NCBI RefSeq assembly: GCF_040717445.1
Contig: NZ_JBFEFL010000001.1
Location: 2,242,001 to 2,306,000, forward strand
Origin: Qipengyuania sp. JC766
Lineage (GTDB): Bacteria > Pseudomonadota > Alphaproteobacteria > Sphingomonadales > Sphingomonadaceae
DNA length: 64,000 nucleotides
Reading direction: 5' to 3'
A program made the translations under genes and the position numbers. The stretch's first letter is position 1, and each line of letters begins with the position of its first letter. The notes beneath the pieces were generated by a model. It saw only the letters and a list, made by a program, of their open reading frames with translations. It was not told where the DNA came from and made no database searches. This document shows, piece by piece, positions 26,849 to 35,817 of this stretch.

Positions 26849-28194
26849 GCGAAGGCGAGCGCCTCGCGCGCGTGCTGGCGGATCAGCGCCAGCATCGCTT
26901 CGTCGGTATCGAAGTTCCCGTACCAGCCCTGGGCCTCGTGCGGCGGATCGCCCATATAGGCGGTCCCGCCGGCACCGTCGCCGTCGCGGAAGCGCGCATC
27001 GGGGTGCGCGGCCCGGGCTTCCCCGTTCCACGCCCAGAAATTGCTGCCCGCAATCGGCCCGCCCGACTGCCAGTCCGCTTCGACCGCGGAGTAGATCGTC
27101 CGGTAGAAGCGTTCGCGAAACTCGGTCGTGGCGCCGGGCGAATAGCTTTCCGCGTCTCGCGGGAAGCCGAATTCCTCGACGAGCAGGGGCTTGCCGAGCC
27201 GGCGCGCCAGTCGCTCGTGCACGCCGAGATACTCCTCGGTGTTCTGCGCCGCCGTTGGCCAGGTTCCGGGCAGATCGTCCCCGTCGACCCAGCCCCAGTT
27301 GAGCGGCCAGATATGTGCCGTCAGATAGTCGATCCGCTCATGCGCCCGCAGGACGAGGTCCTCGCGCCCGTTGGTCGCCTGCGTCCCCTCCTGGCCGAGG
27401 GAAACGAGATGATTGCCGTCGAGCGACCGGATGAGCGCCGCCGTTCCGTCGATCCAGTCGAGATAGGCCCCGGCATTGCGCGCAATGGCCGCGTCGCTGC
27501 CACCGGGCCGCGGCTCGTTCGCGTGCTGCCAGCTCATGATCGCCGGATCGTCCCGATAGGCTTGCCCGGTGATCGAGTTGGTTCGGCCGACCACGCGGCG
27601 CAGATGCTCGTTGTAGAGGGCGACCGCGTCGTCGTTGGCGTAAAATTCGGCCGTCGCATCGGCGAAGGCGGGCCAGGGATGGGCGGGATCGCCCATGTCG
27701 ATGAAACTCCCCGTCGTCCGCCACAGCAGAGTCTGCAAGCCGCCCGACCATTCCCAGAAGTTCGACAGTACGAGTACGGCGGTCATGCCGCGTTTCGCGA
27801 TTTCGCTCATCGCGAAGTCGAGCCCTTCGAACAGGGGCGCGTTGGCGGTTCCGTCGGGCCGCGTGAAGCCCGGCTTGATCGAATTCGCGAGCGGCCCTTC
27901 CTCGCCCGAGGCCATGATCCGCAAATTGTTGATGCCCACCGCCTGCAGGCGGTCCAGTTCCCGGACCAGTCGCGCCCGGTTGCCGAACGCCGCGTCCGCG
28001 CCCAGCCAGGCGGCGTACCACATGTTCGCACCGACCACGCGGTACGGCTGCCCGTCACGGCGAAGGGCCATGCCCTCGCGCACGACGAAGCCCGGACTCT
28101 TCATGCCCATCGTGGTGCATCCTCCCAGAACCGCCGCGCCACCCAGCAGGATCGATCCTCCCAGAAAACCGCGGCGGTCCGTCGCAGGCATCAT
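26845..28194 (-). CDS. GH5 endo-beta-mannanase-like lipoprotein
   Basis: This 449-residue protein has GH5 motifs: acid/base Glu227 in SWQHANEPRP and nucleophile Glu341 in LLVEEFGFPR. The opening RVVGANMWYAAWLG and the overall pattern resemble GH5_7 mannan endo-1,4-beta-mannosidases. The N-terminus has the Tat-like RRGFLGGS followed by lipobox LGGC (Cys26), so a Tat-exported lipoprotein is predicted. ATG 28194 overlaps the stop of the acetylesterase gene. It is the last gene of the xylX-xylB-xylC-esterase-GH5 unit, which ties mannan cleavage to xylose induction. The subfamily is judged by eye. Confidence 0.8.
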   Translation of the reverse strand: MMPATDRRGFLGGSILLGGAAVLGGCTTMGMKSPGFVVREGMALRRDGQPYRVVGANMWYAAWLGADAAFGNRARLVRELDRLQAVGINNLRIMASGEEGPLANSIKPGFTRPDGTANAPLFEGLDFAMSEIAKRGMTAVLVLSNFWEWSGGLQTLLWRTTGSFIDMGDPAHPWPAFADATAEFYANDDAVALYNEHLRRVVGRTNSITGQAYRDDPAIMSWQHANEPRPGGSDAAIARNAGAYLDWIDGTAALIRSLDGNHLVSLGQEGTQATNGREDLVLRAHERIDYLTAHIWPLNWGWVDGDDLPGTWPTAAQNTEEYLGVHERLARRLGKPLLVEEFGFPRDAESYSPGATTEFRERFYRTIYSAVEADWQSGGPIAGSNFWAWNGEARAAHPDARFRDGDGAGGTAYMGDPPHEAQGWYGNFDTDEAMLALIRQHAREALAFA

Positions 28195-30089
28195 TCTACG
28201 ATCAGTTCGAAGCCGGGGACGGGCAGGTCGCGAGCGTCGAAGAGGTTCACGATCGGGGCATCGGCCCATGCATGCCGCACGACGGCGTCGGTTTCCGGGG
28301 AGCCGGAGCGGATCACAAGCGTCTGCCCGTCGATCCGCGCATCGGCCCAGCGGCAGGCGGATCGGTCGGCCGCACACAGTTCCACGCCGAGCGGGACTGG
28401 TCCGCCATACGCGCGGAGATCGCCTTCGACGCCGACGAACCGGACCACGATCCGGTCCCCGTCACGCGTCGCCTTGCCGGGCATGGGGAGCGGCGTTTCC
28501 TGTGCGGCCATGGCCAGGCGCTTGCCTAGATCGTTCTTGTTGGCGGGGTGGATATCGGTCGGCTCGCCGATATCGATCGCTGTCACCATCGCCGCATCGG
28601 CATCGGCATTCACGCCGTCGATCTGGTCCTGGCGGAGTTGCGCCCATCCCGATGGCGCAGGATCCGACCGACGTTGGCCATAGTCGGCCAGTTGCACGAC
28701 CAGCATGCGCGCCTGCTGCCCGAACTGGCGACGCCAGCCGGCAAACAGGGCGGCCAGCTTCCGGTCGTAATCGGGCTGCCCCACATCCGCCTCTCCCTGG
28801 TACCAAGCGACGGCGGCGAGGCGCATGTTTCCCAGCGGGGCGATCATGGCGTTGTGCATCACGCCAAGGCCCGCATTGGCATCCCAAGGCGCGCGCGGCG
28901 GCACGCCATCCACATCGGACCGCGCATATTCCCAATCCGCACCCAGCGGTACCGGATCGCCGCTCGCGGGCGTGAAGAACAGCCGGTCGGGCCCGGCGAA
29001 GAAGCCGCCGGTATCCCACATGTTGTTCGCCGCGATCAGGACTTCGTTTTCGCCCTCGCGCAGGTACTGCGCCGGCACCCGGTATGTGCGTTCGACCCCC
29101 CAGCCGAACGTGTAGCCTACGGGATTGCCGTTGACCCAGGTAAGGTCCAGATCGTCGATAGCGCCGATCGACAGCGCGCCCTGCGCCGCGGCCTGCCCGG
29201 CAGTCAGCGAAAAAGTCTGGCGCAACCACACATTCGCCTGCGGCCGCGTGTCGAGCCTGGTACCCTTCCAGTCGTTCCAGAAGGAGAATTGCGGGATCGG
29301 CTGCCAGTCCAGCGTTGCGCTGTTCTTCCAGGGCTCCCGCCCGCCATCCTGGCTGCGCCACCAGTCGTACCATTGCGGTACGAAAGCCTGCGCCGCGGCA
29401 AGCGGATCGTTCTGGTAAAGCTGCAGTTGTGCGATCGCTTTGGACCCATGCAGCGCCTCGACCGCTTCCGGGGCATACCAGGCCCGGGCAGCGCTCCCGC
29501 CCCAGTTCGAATTGACGAGTCCCACCGGCACGCCCGCGCGATCGGCGCGCAACTGCTTCGCCATGTAGAAGCAGGCTGCGGAGAACGGCTCCACGCTTTC
29601 CTGCGTCGCCGGCGTCCAAGACACCGGACTGGCGAAGGTCGGCCGGGGCACTGCCGCCGTGGCTTTCGGTACGGTCAGCAACCGGATGCCGGCGTCCGGC
29701 GCCAGCCGCAGTTGGTTGTAGGTATCGAGCGCCCGGCTCACCGGGAGTTCCATGTTGGACTGCCCGCCGCACAGGTAGACGTCGCCCACCAGGATGTCGT
29801 CCAGGCGCACCGAGCCGGTCCCGTCGCGTACCGTCAGCACAATCGGCTGCTCGCTCGCGGTCCGGGCCGGGAAGGTGAGTTCGAAACGACCGGTGCCGTC
29901 GGCAGTCGCTTCCGCTTCGGTCCCGTCGAGGGACCCGCTCACGGTCCGGCCTGCCTCGGCGGAGCCGGACACGACCACGGGCGCGTCGCGCTGCAGGACC
30001 ATGCCGTCGCCGTATCCGGAATCCAGCACGGGGGCCGCGTGGACGGCACCGCTGGCAAGGATCCCGAAGACGGCGAAGGCGAGCCTCAT
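28191..30089 (-). CDS. SASA-family carbohydrate O-acetylesterase, exported
   Basis: This 632-residue protein of the sialate O-acetylesterase/SGNH superfamily has a signal peptide (to about residue 19), catalytic Ser111 in CGGQSNMELP, AWYQGEADVG, and the Asp/His pair in DIHPANKNDLG. A galactose-binding-like insert carries WVNGNPVGYTFGWG. In glycan loci such enzymes remove acetyl groups from xylan or xyloglucan, which fits here; the sialic acid name is historical. The gene sits between xylonolactonase (ATGA overlap) and the mannanase-like GH5 (ATGA overlap) in one operon. Confidence 0.85.
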   Translation of the reverse strand: MRLAFAVFGILASGAVHAAPVLDSGYGDGMVLQRDAPVVVSGSAEAGRTVSGSLDGTEAEATADGTGRFELTFPARTASEQPIVLTVRDGTGSVRLDDILVGDVYLCGGQSNMELPVSRALDTYNQLRLAPDAGIRLLTVPKATAAVPRPTFASPVSWTPATQESVEPFSAACFYMAKQLRADRAGVPVGLVNSNWGGSAARAWYAPEAVEALHGSKAIAQLQLYQNDPLAAAQAFVPQWYDWWRSQDGGREPWKNSATLDWQPIPQFSFWNDWKGTRLDTRPQANVWLRQTFSLTAGQAAAQGALSIGAIDDLDLTWVNGNPVGYTFGWGVERTYRVPAQYLREGENEVLIAANNMWDTGGFFAGPDRLFFTPASGDPVPLGADWEYARSDVDGVPPRAPWDANAGLGVMHNAMIAPLGNMRLAAVAWYQGEADVGQPDYDRKLAALFAGWRRQFGQQARMLVVQLADYGQRRSDPAPSGWAQLRQDQIDGVNADADAAMVTAIDIGEPTDIHPANKNDLGKRLAMAAQETPLPMPGKATRDGDRIVVRFVGVEGDLRAYGGPVPLGVELCAADRSACRWADARIDGQTLVIRSGSPETDAVVRHAWADAPIVNLFDARDLPVPGFELIVE

Positions 30090-30970
30090 CCCAGTTTCGC
30101 TCGCGTCAGAGGAAAGCCCCTGACCGGCGCCGCGAACGCAAACAGGCCGCCTGCGAGCGGGTACTCTTCCATGTCGCTCGCCTGCATGTCCTTGGTGGCG
30201 CTCGTGACATAGGCGGTCGCGAAATCCGTGCCGCCGAACGCCATCTTCGTCACGTCCCGGGCGGGGACCGGAATGGTGGCGACAAGTTCGCCATCGGGCG
30301 AGAAACGCGCGACCGAGCCGCCCAGATAGAGGCCGGTCCAGACATGGTCTTCGGCATCGACGACCGGGCCATCCGGATAGGCCTTGGGAAACAGCGCTCC
30401 GGTATCCACGAACGGGCGCGCCTGCCCGGCGCCGCTTTCCGACAGGTCGGCGACCATGATCCGCTGCGAGCCTGTATCGGTGAAGTAAATCCGGTCGCCG
30501 GCCATATTGACGGCAGGTCCGTTGGTGATGGTGATGCCGGCCGGTCCGGCGGCACGGATTTCGCCCCGGTCGTAGACGTAGAAGCGTCCGGTGCCGGTCG
30601 TCTCGGTGTCATCCATCGTCCCGAACCAGACCCTGCCCCACGGATCGGTGCAGGCATCGTTGAGGCGGTTGCTGCGCGGTTCGCCCGGCACGTCCGCGTG
30701 TTTCGCGAACTCACGGCTTTCCGGGTCGAAAGTGTAGAGCCCGTCTTTCAGCCCGCACAGGAGCAGTCCGTTTTCGGCAGGGATCGCCCAGCCGATTTGT
30801 TCGGGTGCATCGGTATGCGAATTGCTGCCCGTATCGGGATCGAAGTGCCAGAGACGCTTTCGCTTGATGTCAACGAACCAGACGACACCGCGTTCGGAGT
30901 CCCATAGGACGCCTTCGCCCAGCTTGCTTTCGGCATCGAGCACCCGCTCGACCGGCACGTCTATCTCCAT
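30086..30970 (-). CDS. xylC: Xylono-1,4-lactonase (SMP-30/gluconolactonase family)
   Basis: This 294-residue six-bladed propeller lactonase has the metal ligands expected of the family: Glu in SKLGEGVLWD, Asn in RSNRLNDACTDP and Asp in YPDGPVVDAEDHVW. It would open xylonolactone to xylonate, the second Weimberg step. I start at ATG 30970 (MEIDVPVERV), the usual family length; this overlaps the xylose dehydrogenase end by ten bases. There is no signal peptide, so it is cytoplasmic. It is co-transcribed after xylX and xylB. Confidence 0.88.
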   Translation of the reverse strand: MEIDVPVERVLDAESKLGEGVLWDSERGVVWFVDIKRKRLWHFDPDTGSNSHTDAPEQIGWAIPAENGLLLCGLKDGLYTFDPESREFAKHADVPGEPRSNRLNDACTDPWGRVWFGTMDDTETTGTGRFYVYDRGEIRAAGPAGITITNGPAVNMAGDRIYFTDTGSQRIMVADLSESGAGQARPFVDTGALFPKAYPDGPVVDAEDHVWTGLYLGGSVARFSPDGELVATIPVPARDVTKMAFGGTDFATAYVTSATKDMQASDMEEYPLAGGLFAFAAPVRGFPLTRAKLG

Positions 30971-31746
30971 CCGGCATCCACCCAGTAATTGTGCGCGGTA
31001 CAGAAGCGCGCGTCGTCGGACGCCAGGAACAGCGCCATGGCGGCGATATCGACCGGCTGTATCCGCCCGTCGAGGCACTGCGCGGCGACGATCTCGGCCT
31101 CGCCGGCGGGCGAGTACCATTGCATCTGGCGCGGCGTCTGGACGTTGCCGGGAATGATCGTGTTCACCCGGATGTTGTCGCCCCCCAGTTCCCTGGCGAG
31201 GCTGCGCGTCAGTCCCTCGATCGCGGCCTTCGCCGTCTGGTAGAGGACGAGGTCCTCAAGGCCCAGGTGCCAGCTGATCGATCCCAGGTTCACGATGCTG
31301 CCCCCGCCTGCTTCGCGCATGGAGGGGACGACCGCTTTTGCGGCGAAGAACTGGTGCTTCAGGTTCACCGCCATCCGCTCGTCCCAGTAGGCGGGAGTGA
31401 CGTCGGAGACGCTGTGCCGGTCGTCGCTGGCGGCATTGTTCACGAGGATATCGCAACCGCCCAACCTTTCGATCAGCGCAGCGATCGTGGCGGCATAATC
31501 GTCACAATCGGTCACATCGCAGGCTTGGAATACGGGCGGGAAGTCGGCCATGGACAGGCGGCTTGCCACTTCCGCCCCCCGATCCTCCTGGATGTCGACG
31601 AAGGCGACGCGGGCGCCTTGCAGGGCGAAGGCTTCCACGATGCCTTCCCCGATGCCCGACCCGCCGCCGCTGACCAGCACCCGCTTGCCCGCAAGGCTCA
31701 GATAGATTGCCGATTGCCGGACCGGAGTTGCGTCTGCTTCAGCCAT
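30961..31746 (-). CDS. xylB: D-xylose 1-dehydrogenase (short-chain dehydrogenase)
   Basis: This 261-residue short-chain dehydrogenase has the nucleotide motif SGGGSGIGEG (about 26-35), Ser156 in LGSIS, and Tyr169/Lys173 in LYQTAKAA, all needed for catalysis. ATG 31746 (MAEADATP) gives the family length. Position between xylX and xylC matches the Caulobacter arrangement, where the SDR oxidises D-xylose to xylonolactone with NAD+. The symbol follows the Caulobacter naming, not xylulokinase. Sugar specificity is inferred from context. Confidence 0.85.
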   Translation of the reverse strand: MAEADATPVRQSAIYLSLAGKRVLVSGGGSGIGEGIVEAFALQGARVAFVDIQEDRGAEVASRLSMADFPPVFQACDVTDCDDYAATIAALIERLGGCDILVNNAASDDRHSVSDVTPAYWDERMAVNLKHQFFAAKAVVPSMREAGGGSIVNLGSISWHLGLEDLVLYQTAKAAIEGLTRSLARELGGDNIRVNTIIPGNVQTPRQMQWYSPAGEAEIVAAQCLDGRIQPVDIAAMALFLASDDARFCTAHNYWVDAGWR

Positions 31747-31796
31747 GCGGCCCAATTCCCCTTGTGTATTCGTCCGTTCCGCTTTTGCGCGGAATC

Positions 31797-32921
31797 TCAG
31801 GCACGGGATACGAGATCGCGCGAGGCGAGGTTCTTCATGAAAGCGGCGATGCCCATTGTCCATTCGGGCGCATCGCGCGACGTCGTCACCGTGTTGGAAA
31901 GCGTGCCCAGCCGTTCCGAACGGATGGTGACCGTGTCCCCGACCTTGTGCGTGAAGCCCGCGCCTTCCACGTCGCGGTCCTGCGTCGGCGCGAAGAGCGT
32001 GCCGCAGAACAGGACGAACCCGTCCGGATAATGATGTTCGGACAGGCACTGCGCGACGAGGTCGAGCGGATCCCTGCTGATTTCCGCCATCATGTTGCGC
32101 CCTTCGAGGCGATAGCCGTCCGGTCCCTCGATCAGCAGTTCGACGTCCGCCTTGCGCACGTCATCGATCCCGAAATCGTTATCGAACAGGCGGATGAAGG
32201 GCCCGATCGCGCAGGATGCCGTGTTGTCCTTCGCCTTCGACAGGAGAAGCGCCGAGCGCCCTTCGAAATCCCTCAGATTGACGTCGTTGCCCAGTGTCGC
32301 GCCGACCACTTCGCCGGCAGCGTCGACGGCCAGCACCACTTCGGGTTCCGGGTTGTTCCAGCTCGAGTCGGACCGGACGCCGATCGCCATTCCGTGTCCG
32401 ACCGAGGACAGGACGGGCGACTTGGAAAAGATTTCGGCGTCGGGCCCGATGGCCACTTCGAGATATTGCGACCACATGCCCTCTTCGATGAGGGCCTGCT
32501 TCAGCTGCTCGGCCTCTGCGCTTCCCGGCACGACCGACCGGATGCCTGCCCCGACCTTGCCTTCCAGCTGAGAACGGATGGCGGTTGCGCGGCTGGCGTC
32601 GCCCCGCGCGCGCTCCTCGATCACCCGCTCGATAGCGGAAACGGCGAAGGTTACGCCGCTCGCCTTGATGCATTGCAGGTCGATGGGACTGAGGAGGGAC
32701 CACCCCTCGGGCAGGCCGTCCGCGATTGCGCCCAAATCCTGACCGCCGTCGAACTCGCGCCGCGCAATCGCGCCCGATACGGTCGATGCGACAGGGGTGA
32801 GATCGAAGATGCGCCCTTCGCGCAGGACGATGACGACCGGTCCGGCGGGCGACGAGGCGCGGCCGATGAACGTGCCGGCTTCGCCGTCGGCAGGCAGTAT
32901 ATGTGTCAGATCGGCGGCCAT
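31797..32921 (-). CDS. xylX: 2-keto-3-deoxy-D-xylonate dehydratase (FAH family)
   Basis: This 374-residue fumarylacetoacetate-hydrolase-like protein resembles Caulobacter XylX, which dehydrates 2-keto-3-deoxyxylonate to 2-oxoglutarate semialdehyde. The metal-site region NNPEPEVVLAVD, the SVGHGMAIGVRSDS loop and the NDVNLRDFEGRSALLLSKAKDN block are the family marks seen. It heads the operon xylX-xylB-xylC-esterase-GH5. ATG 32921 has GGGAGGG upstream, and operator 4 lies 23 bases before it, between this gene and the divergent GH43. Confidence 0.88.
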   Translation of the reverse strand: MAADLTHILPADGEAGTFIGRASSPAGPVVIVLREGRIFDLTPVASTVSGAIARREFDGGQDLGAIADGLPEGWSLLSPIDLQCIKASGVTFAVSAIERVIEERARGDASRATAIRSQLEGKVGAGIRSVVPGSAEAEQLKQALIEEGMWSQYLEVAIGPDAEIFSKSPVLSSVGHGMAIGVRSDSSWNNPEPEVVLAVDAAGEVVGATLGNDVNLRDFEGRSALLLSKAKDNTASCAIGPFIRLFDNDFGIDDVRKADVELLIEGPDGYRLEGRNMMAEISRDPLDLVAQCLSEHHYPDGFVLFCGTLFAPTQDRDVEGAGFTHKVGDTVTIRSERLGTLSNTVTTSRDAPEWTMGIAAFMKNLASRDLVSRA

Positions 32922-32944
32922 TATCCCGCTCTTGCCCTCCCAAT

Positions 32945-32958
32945 TGTGAGCGCTACCA
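32945..32958. promoter_or_regulatory. XylR-type operator 4 (TGTGAGCGCTACCA)
   Basis: This AGCGCT-core palindrome lies in the 91-base gap between divergent xylX and GH43. The left arm departs from the consensus at two positions, and the right arm is perfect. Confidence 0.78.
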
Positions 32959-33012
32959 TATGGCTGCGGCCCTTAAGGGGCAAGGCTTAAGAACGGACAG
33001 GGGAAGAGGGTC

Positions 33013-34668
33013 ATGGATACAGGCAAAATCGCGCTGACAGCGGCGTGTCTGGTGGGGTTCGCAGGCATCGCCGCGGCCCGGCCGGTCGCGACATTCGATC
33101 ACGTCGAGTATTCCGCGACCGAGGCATCCGCCAAGACACCGCCCGATGCGTTCCGCAATCCGGTATTGCCTGGTTTCCATCCCGATCCCTCGATCGTGAA
33201 GGTGGGGGACGATTTCTACGCGGTCACGTCCACCTTCAGCTGGTTTCCCGGACTGCCGATATTTCACAGCACGGACCTGGTGAACTGGAAGCTGGTCGGC
33301 CACGCGATCGACCGGCCGGACCAGATCGACCTCTCGGGCCTCGGCACGAACCGCGGCCTGTTCGCGCCGGCCATCACGCATCACGATGGCAAGTTCTGGA
33401 TCGTGAACACCTGCATCGAATGCGGGGACAACTTCGTCCTCACGGCAGACCGTCCGGAGGGACCGTGGAGCGATCCGCAATGGCTCGAATTCGGCGGGAT
33501 CGATCCCTCGCTCTATTTCGAAGGGGACCGGGCCTGGATCGTCTACAACGACGCGCCTCCGGGCGAGCCGCAATACGAAGGCCACCGGGCCCTGTGGATG
33601 CAGGAGTTCGACCAGCAGGCGATGCAGGTGCTGCCCGAACGCACCTTGCTGGTGAATGGCGGCGTCGACCTTTCGACCAAGCCGGTCTGGGCGGAGGGGC
33701 CGCATATCTACAAGGTCGACGGCTGGTATTACCTGCTGGCGGCGGAAGGCGGCACGGCCGACCAGCATTCGCAGACGATCTACCGCTCGCGCAATGTGGA
33801 CGGCCCGTACGAGCCGGGGCCGGTCAATCCCATCCTGACCCAGCGCGACCTGCCGCCCGGCCGCCCGGACCGGGTCGAGGCGACCGGCCATGCCGACATG
33901 GTGCAGCTGGACGACGGGAACTGGTGGGGCGTCTTCCTCGCCACGCGGCCCTTCGCGGGGCAGTCCACCCTGCTGGGGCGCGAGACCTTCCTGCTGCCGG
34001 TACAATGGAAGGACGGCTGGCCGATCTTCCTCGAATGCGGCGAGCCGGTCCCGCCAGTGGTACCGAAACCGGACCTTCCGCCGTCCGTCGGCGACGACTT
34101 CTCCGGCTGGCGCGACGATTTCGACGCCGTCTCGCTTTCGCCGGAATGGATCACGCTACGCACCCCGCAAGGCACCTCGCACATCGTGCACGATATCGAC
34201 GGCGGCACGATCCAGCTGGAGCCGGGCGCGGCCCCTGCCGGCAGCCTCGAACGTCCGGCTTTCATCGGCCGGCGTATGCGCCATCATGCGGCGCAGTTCA
34301 CCTCGTCCTTCGAACTCGGGAGCGAGGCCGAAGGCGATTATGCCGGGCTGCTCGCCTTCATGGACGAAGGGCATTTCCTGACTGCCGGGTTGGAACGGAC
34401 CGGGAAAAGCCACAGCGTCGTCGTCCGGATGCGGAAGGACGAGGGCGACGCCGAGCGCGGGGAAGTAATCCACCGCGCGCCGTGGACCGGCAACGCTATC
34501 CAGATGCGGCTGTCCTTCGATGGCGGCACTGCCGTTGCGTCGTGGCGGTCGAACGAGACGGACGGTTGGCAATCGTCGCCCGCCATCGATGTCGAACCGC
34601 TGTCCTCGATCCATGCCGGCCTTTTCACCGGGCTGGTGGTCGGCCCCTACGCAGTCGCGGGGTCCTGA
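33013..34668 (+). CDS. GH43 beta-xylosidase / arabinofuranosidase, exported
   Basis: This 551-residue family GH43 enzyme has a signal peptide (to about residue 22, AGIAAA), a five-bladed propeller with base Asp58 in PGFHPDPSIV, pKa-modulating Asp164 in FGGIDPSLYF and acid Glu228 in PVWAEGPHIY, and a C-terminal beta-sandwich from about residue 355 (DDFSGWRDDFD onward). Two-domain GH43 enzymes of this type release xylose or arabinose from xylo-oligosaccharides. Length and layout fit. It is divergent from xylX with operator 4 between, and convergent with the tandem-module gene, ending ten bases from it. Confidence 0.9.
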   Translation: MDTGKIALTAACLVGFAGIAAARPVATFDHVEYSATEASAKTPPDAFRNPVLPGFHPDPSIVKVGDDFYAVTSTFSWFPGLPIFHSTDLVNWKLVGHAIDRPDQIDLSGLGTNRGLFAPAITHHDGKFWIVNTCIECGDNFVLTADRPEGPWSDPQWLEFGGIDPSLYFEGDRAWIVYNDAPPGEPQYEGHRALWMQEFDQQAMQVLPERTLLVNGGVDLSTKPVWAEGPHIYKVDGWYYLLAAEGGTADQHSQTIYRSRNVDGPYEPGPVNPILTQRDLPPGRPDRVEATGHADMVQLDDGNWWGVFLATRPFAGQSTLLGRETFLLPVQWKDGWPIFLECGEPVPPVVPKPDLPPSVGDDFSGWRDDFDAVSLSPEWITLRTPQGTSHIVHDIDGGTIQLEPGAAPAGSLERPAFIGRRMRHHAAQFTSSFELGSEAEGDYAGLLAFMDEGHFLTAGLERTGKSHSVVVRMRKDEGDAERGEVIHRAPWTGNAIQMRLSFDGGTAVASWRSNETDGWQSSPAIDVEPLSSIHAGLFTGLVVGPYAVAGS

Positions 34669-34677
34669 GGGGCCCGG

Positions 34678-35802
34678 CTATTCGGTCCTGAAGATGTAGA
34701 CAGGACCGATATCGACCGACTGCGCTTCGGACGCGAATTGGAGCGAGAGCTGCGCCGTTCCGGCGGGCAGGTCGCGCGGGGCGGTGGTGCTGATCCGGAT
34801 CAGCTGCCAGTTGTCTCCGACCTTGAAGATGTTTTCCGCGAACCCGTCGTAAGGCTCGGTGTTGTCCTGGATGCGCATGGCGACCAGCGCCTTGCCGTCG
34901 GGCGTCCCCGCGCTGACGGTCTTGGCCGCGATCGCGACGAGTATCTTGTCGCCTGCGGCGATGTCCTTCTCGATGGGCACGTTGGCGGATAGGTCCCAGT
35001 CGTTCTCCCCGGGCGCGTCGATCGTGAAGCGGGTCGCCTGGCCCAGCCAGATCGACGGATCCTCGCGCGGCTCGAAGCGGCCTGCGGCGACGTTGTTCTG
35101 CCAGTCGCGCAGGTCCGGCCGGTTGAGGAGCGAGCCGGCGCCTTCCAGTGGAGTCGGGATCAGCGGTTCGTCGGCCGGCTCCTGTGCGGCGGCGGCCTGT
35201 GCGGGCGCGCCGCCGATGATCGACGATGCACCCTTGACCACGATGGTCTGGCCGATCTCCACCACCTGCTTCGCGCCGGCGAGTTGCATGACGACGCGCG
35301 CGTTCGCCCGGTCGATGGCCTGCGTTGCGGTGCCCGCGACCTCGTACCAATCCCATTCCGGTCCGATCGAAACGCGCCGGTCACCGAAACCGCCATAGGG
35401 CGGGGCATTGTCCTGGAAGCGGACACCGATCACGCCGTTGCCATCGTTCGTATTCGCGGAGACCGTACGGGCGTAGAAGCCGACCGTCACGGTGTCGCCG
35501 CGCTGGATACCGCTCAGCAACGGGACCAGCGTCTGGCGGGCCCAGAGATTGGCGTCTGCCGACGCGACTGCGTAGCGCCTCGCGGCCCCGCCGCCGGGAA
35601 TGCCGTCGTCCTGAACGCCTTCGACTTCCAAGCCGTTACCCTGCACTTCCCAGAGCAGGTCGGTCGGGTCGTTGATCAGCGATCCGGGAAGCTGTTCGTC
35701 GAACGCCTGCAGTTCGGGCGAAAGGTCCTGCGCGGCGGCGAGGGGCGTCAGGGCGATCAGCGCCGCTCCTGCGGCAAGCGAGGTGATTATACGGCGAGCC
35801 AT
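34678..35802 (-). CDS. Exported protein of two tandem carbohydrate-binding-like modules
   Basis: This 374-residue protein has a signal peptide (MARRIITSLAAGAALIALTP) and then two homologous halves of about 150 residues each. GDTVTVGFYARTVSANTNDG with RFQDNAPPYGGF in the first half matches GDKILVAIAAKTVSAGTPDG with RIQDNTEPYDGF in the second. The pattern looks like jelly-roll CBM4/9-type modules, but no catalytic motif is seen. It follows the GH5 gene after 15 bases, in a unit with operator 5 upstream. It may act as a free periplasmic or surface binding protein for polysaccharide. I do not recognise a named family. Confidence 0.65.
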   Translation of the reverse strand: MARRIITSLAAGAALIALTPLAAAQDLSPELQAFDEQLPGSLINDPTDLLWEVQGNGLEVEGVQDDGIPGGGAARRYAVASADANLWARQTLVPLLSGIQRGDTVTVGFYARTVSANTNDGNGVIGVRFQDNAPPYGGFGDRRVSIGPEWDWYEVAGTATQAIDRANARVVMQLAGAKQVVEIGQTIVVKGASSIIGGAPAQAAAAQEPADEPLIPTPLEGAGSLLNRPDLRDWQNNVAAGRFEPREDPSIWLGQATRFTIDAPGENDWDLSANVPIEKDIAAGDKILVAIAAKTVSAGTPDGKALVAMRIQDNTEPYDGFAENIFKVGDNWQLIRISTTAPRDLPAGTAQLSLQFASEAQSVDIGPVYIFRTE

Positions 35803-35817
35803 GTCGTGATCTCCGCT

